A stretch of DNA of 64,000 nucleotides, from NCBI RefSeq assembly GCF_958979055.1, contig NC_084897.1:26093128-26157127 (forward strand). Direction: 5' to 3'. A program made the position numbers and the translations under genes. Positions 24,262 through 34,389 of the stretch are shown in pieces. The notes beneath the pieces were generated by a model. The model was not told the DNA's origin. It made no database searches and was given only the letters and a program-made list of their open reading frames with translations. Each line of letters opens with the position of its first letter. The stretch's first letter is position 1. The DNA is from Alnus glutinosa. Taxonomy: Eukaryota; Streptophyta; Magnoliopsida; Fagales; Betulaceae.

Positions 24262-25104
24262 TTATGAGATGACGTGTTGATTTTTTATTGGTGGGCAGAA
24301 AAGTCTTGTTTTATGCCATGACTTGATTTTTTTTTTTTTTTTTTTTTAATATACCACAAAATTAAAAACTTACAATAGAGAGAAATAGACGATCCTAAAG
24401 AGAGGATAGTGTTCTCAAGATACATAAGATTGGAAGTGAAAACCCTATAAACCTGCCAACAGATCCACCGATACAAAAATTTCCCCCCCTTTTTTTTAGC
24501 AACAGATCCGGCCACATATCCAACCACTTGTGTCCTAAACTACCTAACAATGAAAATAAAAGAACAAATCCGCAGAAAACCTGATCAAACAAGCTGAATC
24601 CCAAAATAAAAAAAAAACTGGGCATCGGCTGCCTCCACTGTGTGAACAGCCAAGCCAAAAATTTCCCCTTTTTTTTTTTAGCAACAGATCCGGCCAGAGA
24701 GAGAGAGAGAACCTGTTTTTTTAGTCGGAAGGGGACGCCGGACGACGGAGGAGGCCGACTGCCGACAGGGACGGGGACTACCGGCGACTGAGCTCCGGAC
24801 GATGCAGAGAGAGAGAGATCGAGGGGGACTGCCGAAGAGCGACGCTGAACGCCGAGATGGACGGGGGCTGTACGGATGCTGCAGTTGAGAGAGAGAGGGG
24901 GGGGGACTGCCAGTTGGAGGACGCCGGACGCTGAGAGGGATGGGATTGTACGGCAGAGAAATTTCAGAGAGAGAGAGAGGGGGTGGGGGGCAGTGTTGGA
25001 GGGGAAATGATTGATATTTTATTTGAGAGCCCCTTCTATCAGGCCATGGCAGAAAACCTTTGTTTTCTGCCCACCAATTACATTTTGACACGTCATTTCA
25101 AGAA
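24262..25104. mobile_element. Non-autonomous TIR element of about 840 bp
   Basis: The left end reads GAGATGACGTGTTGATTTTT then ATTGGTGGGCAGAAAA and TTATGCCATG. The right end, on the other strand, reads GAAATGACGTGTCAAAATG then ATTGGTGGGCAGAAAA and TTCTGCCATG. The inverted repeats are therefore about 55 bases. Inside are a minus-strand A tract (24331-24349 as T), two copies of AGCAACAGATCCGGCCA (near 24499 and 24680) and a GA-rich section. A related single end occurs near 26140-26200 (CTATTGGTGGGCAAAAAAG). No transposase. Superfamily undecided; Mutator-like is my best guess. Confidence 0.6.
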
Positions 25105-25495
25105 AAAAAACTCAAAAATTGAAAGAGACCGCCCCTGCCCAAGCAGCATTCTGCCACAGCCAGGCCGGACGCCGCCGGCACCGCCCAGGCCTGACCACGA
25201 ACCCGCTGCCACCGACCGGGTCGGAACACCAGCCAGGCCAAAACCAACGCCCGTAATGGACCCGCTGCCAGCACCGCCCAGGCCAGAACACGCCGCCAAC
25301 TTCCGAGTCGGAACACGCCACCGACCGCCCAAGCCGGAACACGCCGCCAACTCTCGAGTTGGAACACGCCACCGAATGCTCCTCCTCCTACGGAATGACA
25401 TCCACCCGGCCGACGGAATGGTTGGCCCAAAGGCCACCCCCAGACCTCGGGGGTGGCCGCACGGCCTCTCCAAGGACCGGGGATAGCCGCGCGGC
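25105..25495. repeat. GC-rich minisatellite
   Basis: Units of roughly 40-45 bases contain CGGAACACGCC followed by GCCAACTTCCGAGT or ACCGACCGCCCAAGCC. They recur from about 25225 to 25375, after related looser repeats (CCAGGCCGGACGCC, CCAGGCCTGACCACG). The high GC and period open long frames on both strands with low-complexity products, which I do not regard as genes. Confidence 0.6.
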
Positions 25496-25698
25496 CAGGG
25501 GCGGAGCCACACTTTGGCTTGGGGGGGGCCTTGCCAAAGGGCTCCCCCCAAAAAAAAAAAAAGAAAAAATCTAAAAAAAAAAAAGAAAAAATATAATTTT
25601 TACCCCTATTCTTTAAAAAATTTGTAGTTTTGGCCCCCCCCAAATTATTTTTTTTTCAATTTGGCCCCCCCAAAGCCTAAAAGTTGGCTCCGCCCCTG
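25496..25698. mobile_element. hAT-type MITE, 203 bp
   Basis: The ends are CAGGGGCGGAGCCA and its inverse TGGCTCCGCCCCTG. The flanking 8-mers are CGCGCGGC (25488-25495) and CGCGCAGC (25699-25706), seven of eight equal, as expected for an hAT target duplication. The interior is C-run and A-run rich (GGCCCCCCC, TTTGGCCCCCCC). No open frame of interest. A relative lies at 61533-61712. Confidence 0.75.
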
Positions 25699-26366
25699 CG
25701 CGCAGCCACCCCCCAGTGGTCGGGGGTGGCCGCCCAGGGCCAAGGGTGGCCATCGGGCCAGCCCTAGATGGATCTAGGGTTGGCCCGAAGGCCACCCCCA
25801 AACCCCGGGGATGGCCGCGCGGCCGCCCCATGGATCGGGGGTAGCCGCGCGGCCGCCCCCGGCCAACTTTGGGTCTAAGAAGTTCGTCTTCTCCTTCCCA
25901 TACAAGGACTACCCACCACGTTCGTCTTCTCCTTCGAGTTCCGACGCTGTGGAGTCGCCGATCCAGCCGTGGAGTTGCCGCCGAGCTCGAGGTCCGGCGT
26001 GGCCGCGTGGGGCAGTGGCTGGGAGCAGGATTTTTGGTTTTTGTTTTTTTTGTTTTTTTTCTAAAGACTAAAAGAGTGAAGGAAGGAGAATGATCCGGTG
26101 TTTTTGCCTACACTCTCATTTTTTGTGTTTTTTTTGTTTCATGCTGATATGTCAACTTGCTATTGGTGGGCAAAAAAGTGGTGGTTTTTGCCACCACCGA
26201 ATAGAAGTTATTCTCATTTTATTTTTCCCTCCAACCGATTTTCAAGCTACAAAAAGAAAAGAAAAGAAAAGAAAAGAAAAAATTAAACCAATCAGGTTAG
26301 CTTTTTGCGCGACTCTCGTGAGAAATAAGTATAACAATCATTTCTCTTTCAAGTTATACTCAACTT
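25699..26366. other. GC-rich then A-rich DNA upstream of SKP1-A2
   Basis: The first 200 bases carry GGGTGGCCG and GGCCGCGCGGC motifs in both orientations (a degenerate repeat flanking the hAT MITE). At about 26140-26200 there is one end resembling the 24262-25104 element. A (GAAAA)n microsatellite lies at about 26254-26282. No gene recognised. Confidence 0.45.
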
Positions 26367-26402
26367 GATTACCGACTTGGCGACTTTTGGGCAGGAATCA
26401 AG

Positions 26403-26419
26403 CCAATAGAACTATAAAT
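26403..26419 (+). promoter_or_regulatory. CCAAT and TATA boxes of SKP1-A2
   Basis: CCAAT at 26403-26407 and TATAAAT at 26413-26419 lie about 115 bases before the ATG. They match the A1 core promoter, except that a block of about 40 bases between TATA and the leader is missing here. Confidence 0.65.
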
Positions 26420-26530
26420 GGCGGCCTCAGCGCCAGGCCCCAGAAAGGCGAGCGCTCGGATTCTTGGGTTCATTTGTTTGTTCTTTCCTTTGGAGGAACG
26501 CTAGCAAACGCCGTCTTTTCGAGAAGCACC

Positions 26531-27843
26531 ATGTCGTCGTCGAAGAAGATCACCCTGAAGAGCTCGGACGGCGAGGCCTTCGAGGTCGACGAGGCCGTGG
26601 CGCTCGAGTCGCCGACGATCAAGCACATGATAGAGTACGATTGCGCCGACAACGGATTCCCTCTCCCGGACGTGACGAGCAAGATCTTGGCCAAGGTTAT
26701 CGAGTACTGCAAGAAGCACGTCGATGCGGCGAACCCCGAGGAGCGCACGTCTGATGACGATCTCAAGGCATGGGATGTCGAGTTCGCGATGGTTGACTCG
26801 GACACTCTATTCGATCTCATTCGGGTAGGTTCTCTTTCGAAGTATCTGATTGATTGTTTTGTTTCCTAGGGTTTTGAGTTTATCGTGGCTAGAGTTATGA
26901 GATTTGGTTCTGAATGTTGTTTGGTGGTGTTAGTACTTGTTCTTTGGGGCTTTGAATTTGTCGGTGCTAGGGTTCTGGAATTTGGATCTGAATGGTGTTT
27001 GGTGGTGCCAGTACTTGTTATTGATGATTTTGTTGGTTAGGGCTTCTGGATTAGGATTTTGATTCGTTTTGCTCTGTGATACTAGCGTTTCGAATTACTT
27101 TTCCTAGTTAAAATACTTTGTGAATATGTGATATAGGGTTTCGAAATTGGATATTTGGGTCGAATTTTCCTTTTCCTTTTGTTGTTTATTTATGTTATAG
27201 TCTTGTTTTTCTGAAATATGTTGCTGTGGTTTTTGATGCGTAAGTGTAATAATGTGCCAATTGCTTTGTTGATGTCCTTTGATTTGGACTTGCTAATGCT
27301 TTTAGGTTATTTGTTTGGGCTTTGTGTGAGTTTTACTGTCCCTATTGAGAAGAGTATTTTGTTTTTATTATTTTTTCAATCTGTCAGTAATTTTTTAGCA
27401 GATTTGTTTAGAGTCCTTTGAAGGTTGAGAATAACTTGATTTTACACCCAATATTGAAGACATTATTTAAGCATATGCAAAAGGCTTATTCATGTGTATG
27501 CTATTTCCAGAAAAGGAAAGATATGTTGGTTATGTTGAACCCTTTGCCAAGTTGTGCATTGTGGTAACTCAGATATGTACTTTATTGTTCATATTGATCT
27601 TTAAAGTTGCCTGAGATGTGAAAATGAATAGTTGTTCAATTGCTTTCTAATATTATTTGCATTTTCTAGGCTGCAAACTATTTGAATATCAAGAGCCTTC
27701 TGGATTTGGCATGCCAGACTGTAGCAGACATAATCAAGGGAAAGACGCCAGAGGAGATCCGCAAGACCTTTAACATAAAGAATCAGTTCACCCCGGAAGA
27801 AGAGGAAGAGGTTCGTCGGGAGAACCAGTGGGCATTTGAATGA
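26531..27843 (+). CDS. SKP1-like protein (copy A2, two exons, 155 aa)
   Basis: Exons are 26531-26824 and 27670-27843, phase 0. It is nearly the same protein as A1, with [39 protein letters not shown] and the terminal NQWAFE. Differences sit at usually conserved positions: MIEYDC for MIEDDC, FPLPDV for IPLPNV, FAMVDSD for FVKVDQA, and Arg instead of Leu as the last residue of exon 1 (FDLIR, residue 98). The stop, splice sites and core promoter are intact, and the 3' flank follows A1 closely. It is an SCF adaptor by family. The Leu98Arg change in the hydrophobic core next to the F-box-binding helices could weaken it (inference). Confidence 0.9.
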
Positions 27844-28680
27844 TGATGATGTATTGGGCGATACTGTGGAGTTGAAAGTGGTTTGTGGTATATTTTGTGG
27901 GTTTATGTTAAGTATAGTTATTCTAATTTTACCTTTCTCTGTTTGAAGCACTTTCGTTCCCAAAAAATTGGAGTACTTTGAAATGTAAATAATATTTGGA
28001 TTCTGATGGGGGAATTTGTAGTAGTTGCTCCTGCTATCAATTCAATTCCTCTATCAGTTCAACTCCTGAAATCCTTTCTTTGTTGTGATTTCCTGGTTTT
28101 GGGTAGTCATGCTCACACAAGTGGGCTTTTTGAAAGCTTTGTGCAATCTGATTGCAGCAGCATTCATGGATTGTGCTATCTTGGTGTCCTGTGTTGTGGG
28201 TTGTTGGTATGGGTACGTAGGCATATATACATCTCTACAATCTCCGCATCGATAGCATTCGGGTTCTGTGTTTCATATGTTGTGTGAAAACGAGGACAGT
28301 AGACAGATTATATGGGCTCCTGCTTTCATTGGAAGATGGTGGTGGCTGGACATATTGTTTAGTTTTTGTATAACAAGGACGGGGAGCACGTGTTTGGTTG
28401 GACAAAAGCTTTCGAGTAGCGATATTACTGCGGAGATAAAAGTCTTTTGAAGTCAACAAGTTTTCATGCTCCTACTAATTGAAGTTGTTAAACCATATAT
28501 GCTCGCGCGTGCTCTATACCAATTACCACTTATAATTCTTTCAAAATTTGGTGTTTTATAAAAAAATAAAAAAACCAAGAAAGAAAGAAGAAAAGAACAA
28601 AAATAAAAAGGAGTTTCGTGATCACAATCTAAAATTTATAATTGGCTATGAAGCAAAATCAAAATTTATGTTTTTATTTT

Positions 28681-29406
28681 GGGTTAAACACCTTTTTGCC
28701 TCACGTGGTTTAACTCTTTTATTTTTTTTGCTCCATATTGTTCATTTTGTATTGCAGAGATACATTGGTTTTGGCTAAAGACGAAGTTGGTACCTCCGTC
28801 CAAATTTTCGTTCAAAAATTAATGGTAGTCCACGTCAGTGCGACTAAGCACCCTTTAAAAGTCAACACTTGTCCCAGATGCCACATATACATGCCACATC
28901 AGCGCCGTGTCACTGTCATTTTTTTTTTTTAAAAAAAATAAAGCTTTAAAAAAAATTGCGAAAAAACAAAGGAATGGGTGGCTGGCCTCTCTATGGGTAG
29001 CCGAACCATCCCCATGGCCCTTGGGGGGCGATTCGGCTACTCCCAAAGAGAAAATCTTCTTTTTTTTTTTTTTTTTTCTTTGGCCTTGTGGGGGTGGTTC
29101 GGCCACCCCAAACCCGGCCAAGTGGGTGGCTGAGGGGTGGCTCAACCACCCTTTCTTTGTTTTTTTTTGCATTTTTTTAAAGCATTATATATATATATAT
29201 ATAGCAGTGACAAGATGCTGATGTGGCATGTATATGTGGCATCTAAGACAAGTGTTGACTTTAATGATGCTGACGTGGACTAGTGTTAATTTTTAGACGG
29301 AGGTACCATATTTGTTTTTAGCTAAAGCCAATGTATCACCTACATTACATAATGAACTACATGATTTAAAAAAAGAGTTAAAAAGGGGCAATTTCCTATT
29401 TAACCC
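28681..29406. mobile_element. Long-TIR (foldback) DNA element, about 726 bp
   Basis: Both arms are about 230 bases: GGGTTAAACACC to GCCACATCAGCGCCGTG on the left, and their inverse from GATGCTGATGTGGCATG to TTCCTATTTAACCC on the right. Shared blocks include TTGGTACCTCCGTC / GACGGAGGTACCA and GTCAACACTTGTC / GACAAGTGTTGAC. The centre holds GGTTCGGCC-type GC-rich motifs. No transposase. It lies 0.8 kb after SKP1-A2 and is absent from the A1 flank. Long TIRs suggest a Mutator-like element. Confidence 0.65.
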
Positions 29407-29809
29407 TTTTTTTTTTTTTTTTTTTTTTACTTGTGTAAGATGTAAAATTTATGAGAAAGTAATGCTGGAACTGTGCTTTCTCCTATTCTAACCCTGTCAA
29501 CACGGTTATTATAAGCGTATTGGTTTTGCCTAGGAAGAGTAGTTTAGTCGCTGTAAAAAATAAAAAACTATAGAAGAAGACCTTTTGTATTTTTTTTTTT
29601 TTCAAACAATACAGATTTATTTAAGTTGATCACCTTTCGGGTTAGCTTATTCTAACACTAAAAATTCAGCGGTCAGCAGCACTAGTCTCCCATGGACAGA
29701 AAAACCCATTGACTGTTAAGCCGAAAAACACGTCTCAGCTTACCCAGTTCACTTGGAATGAAAGGAGGATTTTACTAGAGATAGCAAGAGAGAGGGATTC
29801 ACAGTAAAA

Positions 29810-29882
29810 GCAGACGTTTACAGCTTCGGGGTTTTGTTATTCGAACTTGGTCTTAGCAGGCCCAGAGGAAGAAACAGTACGT
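29810..29882 (+). pseudogene. Receptor-like kinase fragment upstream of SKP1-B2
   Basis: The frame reads ADVYSFGVLLFELGLSRP, kinase subdomain IX. It matches the fragment at 17821-17890 and was therefore present before the segmental duplication. No catalytic loop or DFG motif is found nearby. Confidence 0.6.
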
Positions 29883-30287
29883 ACCAACGGATTGGATTTA
29901 TAAATGCTATTTGGCGGGAGACTGGCGCGAGAAAGAGGAATTGGAGAAGATGGGGAGGTGCTGGGGAAGAGAGAGAGAGACAGAGAGAGGAGAGAGCCAT
30001 GTGTTGCGTTGCTGTTGTGGAGGTTTAACGGTGGAAGGGTTTGCCTGTGGATTCTGTGTGGAAGATGACCAAATTTCATTTCAGTCACAAAAAACAAAAG
30101 AAAGAAAGAAAGAAGGAAAAGTACAGAAAGGAATCTTTAAATTGTATGGAAAAAAGATAACATGGAAGAAAAAGTGGTTTGATCCAACGCAAAATTGGTA
30201 CGTACGTCCAATCTTTTATTCCCTCTTGCGTGCCCAACGCAGAAGCACAATCCTCGGTCTCGCAAACGCCGTCTTTTTGAGAGCAGC

Positions 30288-31262
30288 ATGTCGTCGTCGA
30301 AGAAGATCACCCTGAAGCGCTTGGACGACGAGGCCGTGGCTCTCAAGTCCCCGGCGATCAAGAAGATGATCGAGGACAATTGCGCCTAAAACGGAATCCC
30401 CTTCCCGAACTTGACGGGCAAGATCTTGGCCAAGGTCATCGAGTACTGCAAGAAGCACGTCGAGGGGGCGAACCCCGAGGACCGCACCTCCGAATACCAC
30501 CTCAAGACCTGGGACTCCGAGTTCGTCGAGGTTGACCAGGACAGTCTATTTGATCTCATTCTGGTAGGTCCTCCTTTGAATTCTCTGATCGCTTCCTAGG
30601 GTTCTGAGATTTGGATCTGAATGGTGTTTGGTGTAGGTTTGGGCTTCTGGATTAGGATTTTGATTGGCTTTTACTATGTGATCTATCCATCTAGGGTTTT
30701 TCATGCCCAAGTGTAATGTGCCAATTGCTTTGTTGATGTCCTTTGATTTGTACTTGCTAATGTTCTTTAGTTTGTTTATTTGAGGACAAAGTAGTGGCTG
30801 TGTGAGTTCAAAATCTGTCAGCATTTCTTTTGGCAGATTTTTTAGAGTCCTTTGAAGGTTGAGAATAACTTGATTTTACACCCAATATTGAAGACATTAT
30901 TATTTAAGAATGCAAGAGGCTTATGGTCTATAAACAATGGTTGAGATTCTTGAATTTTATCTATGTCCTTTGCCAAGTTGCTTTGCAAAATGTGGTAGGT
31001 AGTATAGTTAGATTGATCTTTGAAGTTGCAAGTGATTTGAAAATGAGTAGTTGTTCAATCGTGGTTCTAATATTGTTACATTTTCCAGGCTGCAAATTAT
31101 TTGAACATCAAGACCCTTCAGGATCTGACATGTTAGAGTCTAGCAGAGATAGTCAAGGGGAAGATGCCAGAGGAGATCCACAAAATGTTTAACATAAAAA
31201 ATGACTTCACCCCGGAGGAAGCGGAAGAGGTTTATCAGGAGACCCTGTGGTTATTTGAACGA
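30288..31262 (+). pseudogene. SKP1-like pseudogene (copy B2)
   Basis: It aligns with SKP1-B1 along both exons and the intron. Compared with B1, exon 1 has lost 18 bases ([17 protein letters not shown] reduced to KRLDDEAVALK). Codon GAA after DNCA has become TAA (about 30387-30389). In exon 2 CAA has become TAG after DLTC (31134-31136), and the normal final TGA is CGA. The splice sites at 30564 (CTG/GTAGGT) and 31089 (CAG/GC) remain normal. It cannot make a full SKP1 protein. Its promoter and leader are still close to those of B1. Confidence 0.92.
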
Positions 31263-31394
31263 TGTATTGGAAGATAATGTTGAGTTGAACATACAAACTA
31301 GAATGTGGTTTATGTGGTATATTTTGTGGGTATATGTAGACATAGTGGTTTATGTGGTTTATGTGGTTATTTTACTTTGATCTTTCTCAAAAAA

Positions 31395-31576
31395 GAGTAA
31401 TGCTACACATCATCCTCTTGTCCACCTTTTATCCTCCCAAAATTGATGTGGCTCTTAAAATCACCATTGGATCAAAATTCAATAATGATCTATCATAAAT
31501 TCAATGGTGATTTTAAGAGCCACATCAAATTTGGGAGGACAAAAGGAGGACAAGGGGATAATGTGTAGCATTACTC
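31395..31576. mobile_element. Mutator-type MITE, 182 bp, with 9-bp target duplication
   Basis: The ends are GAGTAATGCTACACAT and the inverse ATGTGTAGCATTACTC, and the inverted arms extend through GGACAAGAGGATGATG-like sequence and TTAAGAGCCACATCAA-type blocks. It is flanked by CTCAAAAAA on both sides (31386-31394 and 31577-31585). The B1 copy has the unoccupied site, a single CTCAAAAAATGTGAGC at 19316-19331. The insertion is therefore younger than the segmental duplication, or was lost cleanly from B1. Confidence 0.9.
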
Positions 31577-31909
31577 CTCAAAAAATGTGAGCACTTTGAA
31601 ATGTAAATAACAATGGGAGTCTGATGGGGGCATTGTTAGTAGTTGCTCCTGCTATCAATTCATCGCCTTAAATCCCTTCTTTGTTGTTATTTCCTGGTTT
31701 TGGGTAGTCATGCATACACCTGTGGGCTTGGAAGCTTTGTGCTATCTGGTCACAGCATTCATGGATTGTCTTTATATGTCCGCAGTGATAGCATTCAGGT
31801 TCACTGCATTCCATATGGTTGTGTAGAGATCATATGGACTTCTGCTTTATTGGAAGATGGTGGCTAGACATGTTGTTTAGGTTTTTGTATATCTAGGGAG
31901 TATAAGAAG

Positions 31910-32604
31910 TAAGATTGCAGGGAAGCAAGCACATGTTTGGTTGGACAAAAGGTTTCCCGAGTGTCGTTAGTACCTAAAAGTTGCTCTCATCTTTTTACTT
32001 CAAAACATTGCCTAAAAGTTGAGCGCTGACTTGCTAAAAACAATAGATGCAGCAAGTGATTACCATTGCAATCAAATAACAAATTCCAATACCATACTGG
32101 GAAATCATTCAACACTGAAGTTGGAATGGCATTGCAACTTATTTTGACACGGTTAGAACAAAAGGCAATTGGTTGTGATGCTTGAAACAATCAATAACAT
32201 TCCTTGCAGATTCACATGGAAAAGGAATCAACAAATTAGTGTCAAAAAGATTAGTGTATGGCAAAACTGGACGATCATGACCTGCAGAGAGATTGGTGTC
32301 AAAGAAACTGTCATAATCTGTAGGTAGCAGTTGCTGTTGGAGACCTCTTTGACAAGTACTGAAATACTGACCAGAGTAAAGTCAGGTGTTATTTGGTATC
32401 AAACTTCTTTACAAGAATACGTGCATTCTTGGCTGAAGTCATAAAAATCTACACTCAATTCATTGTCACCAAACTACTCTCATCAGGCAAGCATTATCCT
32501 TAACATTTTGGAAAGGACTATGCTGGTGCCCTGATCCCTTCTACTTGAAACCAACTCTCATATGAAGTGTGAACAAACCATTTTCTGTAGTCTTTTTTTT
32601 GATG
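31910..32604. other. Flank between SKP1-B2 and the PPR gene
   Basis: To about 31965 the sequence still resembles the SKP1-A 3' flank (CATGTTTGGTTGGACAAAAGG). The remainder is probably 3' UTR or downstream DNA of the minus-strand PPR gene. No other gene is recognised. Confidence 0.45.
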
Positions 32605-34389
32605 CTAAATCCCAGGTTCTGGGTTGTTTAGAGATGGCCGTTTACTTGAAAACCTTAACTTTTGCGCGATTTCACCCATCATCATGCTGACCTCCTCCAT
32701 ACCTTCTCGCAAATTATCTCCCACTTTTAACTTGTGAACTATTTCTTTCAAATCTATAAGATTACATCCTGGCATTCTCCCCACCTTTCGATCCTTCATC
32801 ATCTCTTTTACCCTAGCAACATCCTCCCATCGACCTCCCACAGCATAGACATTCAACAATAGTTGATAGTATGAGGGCTTTTGAGGTTCCATGTCAATTA
32901 GAGATCTGGCAATTTGTTCTCCTAAAGACACGTCTCCCAGGAAACGACATGAACCGAGCAAATTAGCCCAAAACAGGGATTCTGATGTCTTATCATCATA
33001 ATCATCTTCTGCCATATTCCTTAAGATTTCCTCTGCCTGTTGGATGAGCCCCACACTGGCATAGAGATTAGCCATGCACCAATAATGAGCAAAATTGGGC
33101 TTTATACAAAATACATTTATCATTTGGGTGAAGTAATTTCTGCCCTCCGTTAAAAATCCAGAACGGGCACAGGCACATAGAACACCAACGAAGGTTATTT
33201 CATCTGGGATGATTCCTTCTTGCCCCTCATCTGGCCTCAAACTCTTAACAAGGTTGGTTTCTCCATGTTTTGACTTTTTTCTACCCAACATTTCACCAAA
33301 TAGGGTAAGCCCATCTTTTGGATTCCCATGAAGGCAATGCCCCAAGATCATTGCATTCCAGCAAACTAAATTCCTATTTGCCATTCTTTCAAATACTCTG
33401 CGTGCTATGTCCACCCTCTTGCACCTGCTATACATATCTATCAGAGAAGTATCAATAACTATATTCGATCTCAAGAACATCCTAAAAAGAGAACCATGAA
33501 CTGACCTTCCTTCCTTCAGTCTTGCTGACCGACCACATGCGGTGAGCATGCTAACCACAGTCGTATCAGTACCTCTCAATCCCAATTTAACCATTTCCCT
33601 GAATAACTTCAACCCACACCCAGGATTCCCACCTTTCAAATACCCATTAATCATAATATTCCAAGAAACAACATTTCTTTCAGGCATTACGTCAAACGAC
33701 TTACGAGCAAGACCCAAATGACCAAGTCTGGCATAGCCATCAATGATTGAATTCCACGAAACCAAATCCCGCTTCGACATTTCGAAAAACACCTTACTAG
33801 CAAGGTCAACGTCCCCACAACACCCGTACATATGGATCAAAGAGTTCTGCACTGGCAACACACAATCAGCTCCATTCTTAACAGCCTGCCCGTGACATTT
33901 CTGCCCGGATTTAACACAACCCATCTTCGCACAAGACCCAACAAGCGGTACAAAAGTATAGCTATTAGGCAAAAACCCATTTCTCAACCATTCAAAATAG
34001 AACACGACAGCCTGGAACGAAACACGACTATTAGAGTAGGCCTTGATGACAGTATTAATACATAATGTATCTGGCCAATCTATGTATCGGAATATCAAAA
34101 CAGTGTAATCTATATCGCCGAAATCCGAAGAGTACAGCAGAACTCTTCCTGCCCAAAAGGGGTTGTGGAAGAGACCAGAAGTGGTCAAATGGGCTTGGAT
34201 TTGGAACAACTGCCTCAAATTCTGACATGTTTCAAGAACAAATCTTCGCTGACAAAGCGAGGTTGCAGTTCTTTCTGCGGGAGCACAAGAAGAGCAAAAT
34301 GGGGACGAGGAGAGGTTGGTTTTGGAAGTAGGTTGTGCGAGAATGAAGTTTCTGAATCGAATAAGTTCTCGCATGGAAACTCTTGCCAT
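32605..34389 (-). CDS. PLS-class pentatricopeptide repeat protein with E motif (594 aa, intronless)
   Basis: PPR proteins of this class bind organellar RNA and usually act in C-to-U editing in mitochondria or plastids. A single exon starts at ATG 34389. The N-terminus (MARVSMRELIRFRN, Ser and Arg rich, few acids) fits an organelle transit peptide. Repeats run from about residue 60 to 480, with typical units such as NSLIHMYGCCGDVDLASKVF, VSWNSIIDGYARLGHLGLAR, VSWNIMINGYLKGGNPGCGL, and CWNAMILGHCLHGNPKDGLTL. An E region follows (LLNVYAVGGRWEDVARVKE, then PGCNLIDLKEIVHKLKVGD), and the protein ends without a DYW deaminase, so it would need a partner in trans. It resembles At3g51320 in layout, from memory. 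It sits between the SKP1 array and PreY, divergent from the latter. No defects seen. Confidence 0.9.
   Translation of the reverse strand: MARVSMRELIRFRNFILAQPTSKTNLSSSPFCSSCAPAERTATSLCQRRFVLETCQNLRQLFQIQAHLTTSGLFHNPFWAGRVLLYSSDFGDIDYTVLIFRYIDWPDTLCINTVIKAYSNSRVSFQAVVFYFEWLRNGFLPNSYTFVPLVGSCAKMGCVKSGQKCHGQAVKNGADCVLPVQNSLIHMYGCCGDVDLASKVFFEMSKRDLVSWNSIIDGYARLGHLGLARKSFDVMPERNVVSWNIMINGYLKGGNPGCGLKLFREMVKLGLRGTDTTVVSMLTACGRSARLKEGRSVHGSLFRMFLRSNIVIDTSLIDMYSRCKRVDIARRVFERMANRNLVCWNAMILGHCLHGNPKDGLTLFGEMLGRKKSKHGETNLVKSLRPDEGQEGIIPDEITFVGVLCACARSGFLTEGRNYFTQMINVFCIKPNFAHYWCMANLYASVGLIQQAEEILRNMAEDDYDDKTSESLFWANLLGSCRFLGDVSLGEQIARSLIDMEPQKPSYYQLLLNVYAVGGRWEDVARVKEMMKDRKVGRMPGCNLIDLKEIVHKLKVGDNLREGMEEVSMMMGEIAQKLRFSSKRPSLNNPEPGI

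Noticed and set aside
25093-25643. Several long open frames of 150-180 aa on the minus strand and 167 aa on the plus strand
   Set aside because: They are products of the GC-rich minisatellite and the hAT MITE; composition is repetitive and frames on both strands are equally open.
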